Part shown: one piece after another, positions 63,435-64,000 of the stretch | Layout: each line of letters starts with the position of its first letter | How positions within the stretch are numbered: position 1 is the stretch's first letter | DNA from: Gammaproteobacteria bacterium | GTDB taxonomy: Bacteria > Pseudomonadota > Gammaproteobacteria > Enterobacterales > Alteromonadaceae | Direction of reading: 5' to 3' | Assembly: GCA_018222405.1 (NCBI GenBank) | Contig: JAAFAI010000004.1 | Location: 1 to 64,000, forward strand | DNA length: 64,000 nt | The notes under the pieces: generated by a model | What the model was told of the DNA's origin: nothing | The model's input: the letters and a program-made list of their open reading frames with translations, nothing else | Databases searched by the model: none | Made by a program: the position numbers and the translations under genes

Positions 63435-64000
63435 GACTTTATCTCCACTTTTTGCGTATTTCCCTTCTCAATAACTTCTATTACTGAGCGCTCGCCAGCG
63501 CTATACCAGACTCTGCAAGCCCCCTCGTCGGAAACCATACAGGCTCCTTTGGGCGAAGCCGGTATACATTCCTTACCGAAAAACGGGCACCCATCAGGTG
63601 CCATTTGCCCAAGTATCACTTGTTCACAGGGCGGGGGTGTTTTTTGACTGGTTTGTATAATTTGTGAACTACAATCGATTGGCTCATAATGGTTGGTAAC
63701 GTCTAAGTGCGACAATTTTGCAGCCAATGAAAATCCAGAACGCGGTATGACACCAATTCCACGCCAATGCGCATCAACCTGAGTAAACGCTGTTTTTAAA
63801 AGAGTTTGAGCCGCTGAGTTACCATGGTGCTTGACGACTTCGGGATAGCTATTGTTCAGCGTAATGACTCTGCTAGAACAGTTTTTGATAAGTGCATGGA
63901 TCGACAAAAGCAGACTTTCTGGATGAAATCCTGAAATACTGACGGGTAAATCATGATGGTCGATAACAAATTGCCATTCTTCACATCCCATAATGGTTGC
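63431..64000 (-). CDS. hypD: Hydrogenase maturation protein HypD (3' part)
   Basis: The C-terminal 189 codons of HypD, the iron-sulfur scaffold on which Fe(CN)2CO is built with HypC. The signature CPFFGKECIPASPKGACMVSDEGAC, with the cluster-binding cysteines, is present. The frame runs off the window edge at 64,000; in-frame ATI precedes the internal Met at 63,991, so the gene starts outside. It overlaps hypF by 4 nt (ATGA). Confidence 0.95.
   Translation of the reverse strand, partial: ATIMGCEEWQFVIDHHDLPVSISGFHPESLLLSIHALIKNCSSRVITLNNSYPEVVKHHGNSAAQTLLKTAFTQVDAHWRGIGVIPRSGFSLAAKLSHLDVTNHYEPIDCSSQIIQTSQKTPPPCEQVILGQMAPDGCPFFGKECIPASPKGACMVSDEGACRVWYSAGERSVIEVIEKGNTQKVEIKS

Overview
The window looks like chromosome or megaplasmid from a marine gammaproteobacterium close to Alteromonas. 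This is inferred from protein-level resemblance, moderate base composition, and the pairing of a mercury/copper/zinc resistance block with hydrogenase maturation genes, an arrangement reported for deep-ecotype Alteromonas. No database search was possible, so family names rest on motifs read in the translations.

Positions 1-16,850 are ordinary accessory chromosome: cyanase (cynS), two unrecognised membrane proteins, a secreted protein with a haem-c motif, a GH62 arabinofuranosidase lipoprotein, a PEP-CTERM-like exoprotein, an NTF2-fold protein behind what looks like a complete transcription attenuator, a cytochrome b561-YceI fusion, and an AraC regulator divergent from a complete RND drug-efflux operon. 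Several genes end at clear hairpin terminators. cynS and the NTF2-fold gene have a terminator inside their leader.

Positions 17,000-37,150 are stacked mobile elements. A Tn3-family unit starts at a GGGG...TAAG terminal repeat (17,000) and carries tnpA, a SprT-like metalloprotease gene, a ParS/MbcA-like antitoxin gene, a HEPN plus zinc-ribbon gene, a tyrosine recombinase and a prokaryotic Argonaute (pAgo) with an inactive PIWI domain. An IS1595-like element with a LexA-box-like site before its transposase cuts off the pAgo 5' end. That IS is itself cut by the remnant of a Tn4651/Tn5041-type mercury transposon: broken tnpA, two membrane ORFs, merD, an EAL gene, merA, merC, merP, merT, merR, tnpS, a candidate rst site and tnpT. 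merR overlaps tnpS by 4 nt.

Positions 37,270-60,060 are a metal-resistance island. A YnfA-like gene and a CDF fragment are followed by a CDF / Cys-rich protein / CzcCBA operon under a MerR-type promoter with a divergent CadR/PbrR-like regulator. A mixed segment follows (frameshifted AraC gene, sterol-desaturase-like protein, helical protein, APC permease). Then comes a plus-strand copper operon (Cys-rich protein, multicopper oxidase CopA, CopB, channel-like protein, frameshifted DUF305 protein, glutaredoxin-MauE fusion), facing a minus-strand copper operon (MerR regulator, Cu P-type ATPase, cupredoxin, DUF2933, ICMT-like methyltransferase, small unknowns).

From 60,076 to the end lie hydrogenase maturation genes hypE, hypF and the 3' part of hypD, overlapping by 4 nt and transcribed D-F-E. 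The best candidate for something undescribed is the pAgo / tyrosine recombinase / HEPN-zinc-ribbon cluster with its 14-bp-arm inverted repeat. The attenuator before the NTF2-fold gene is the clearest unexpected regulatory element.
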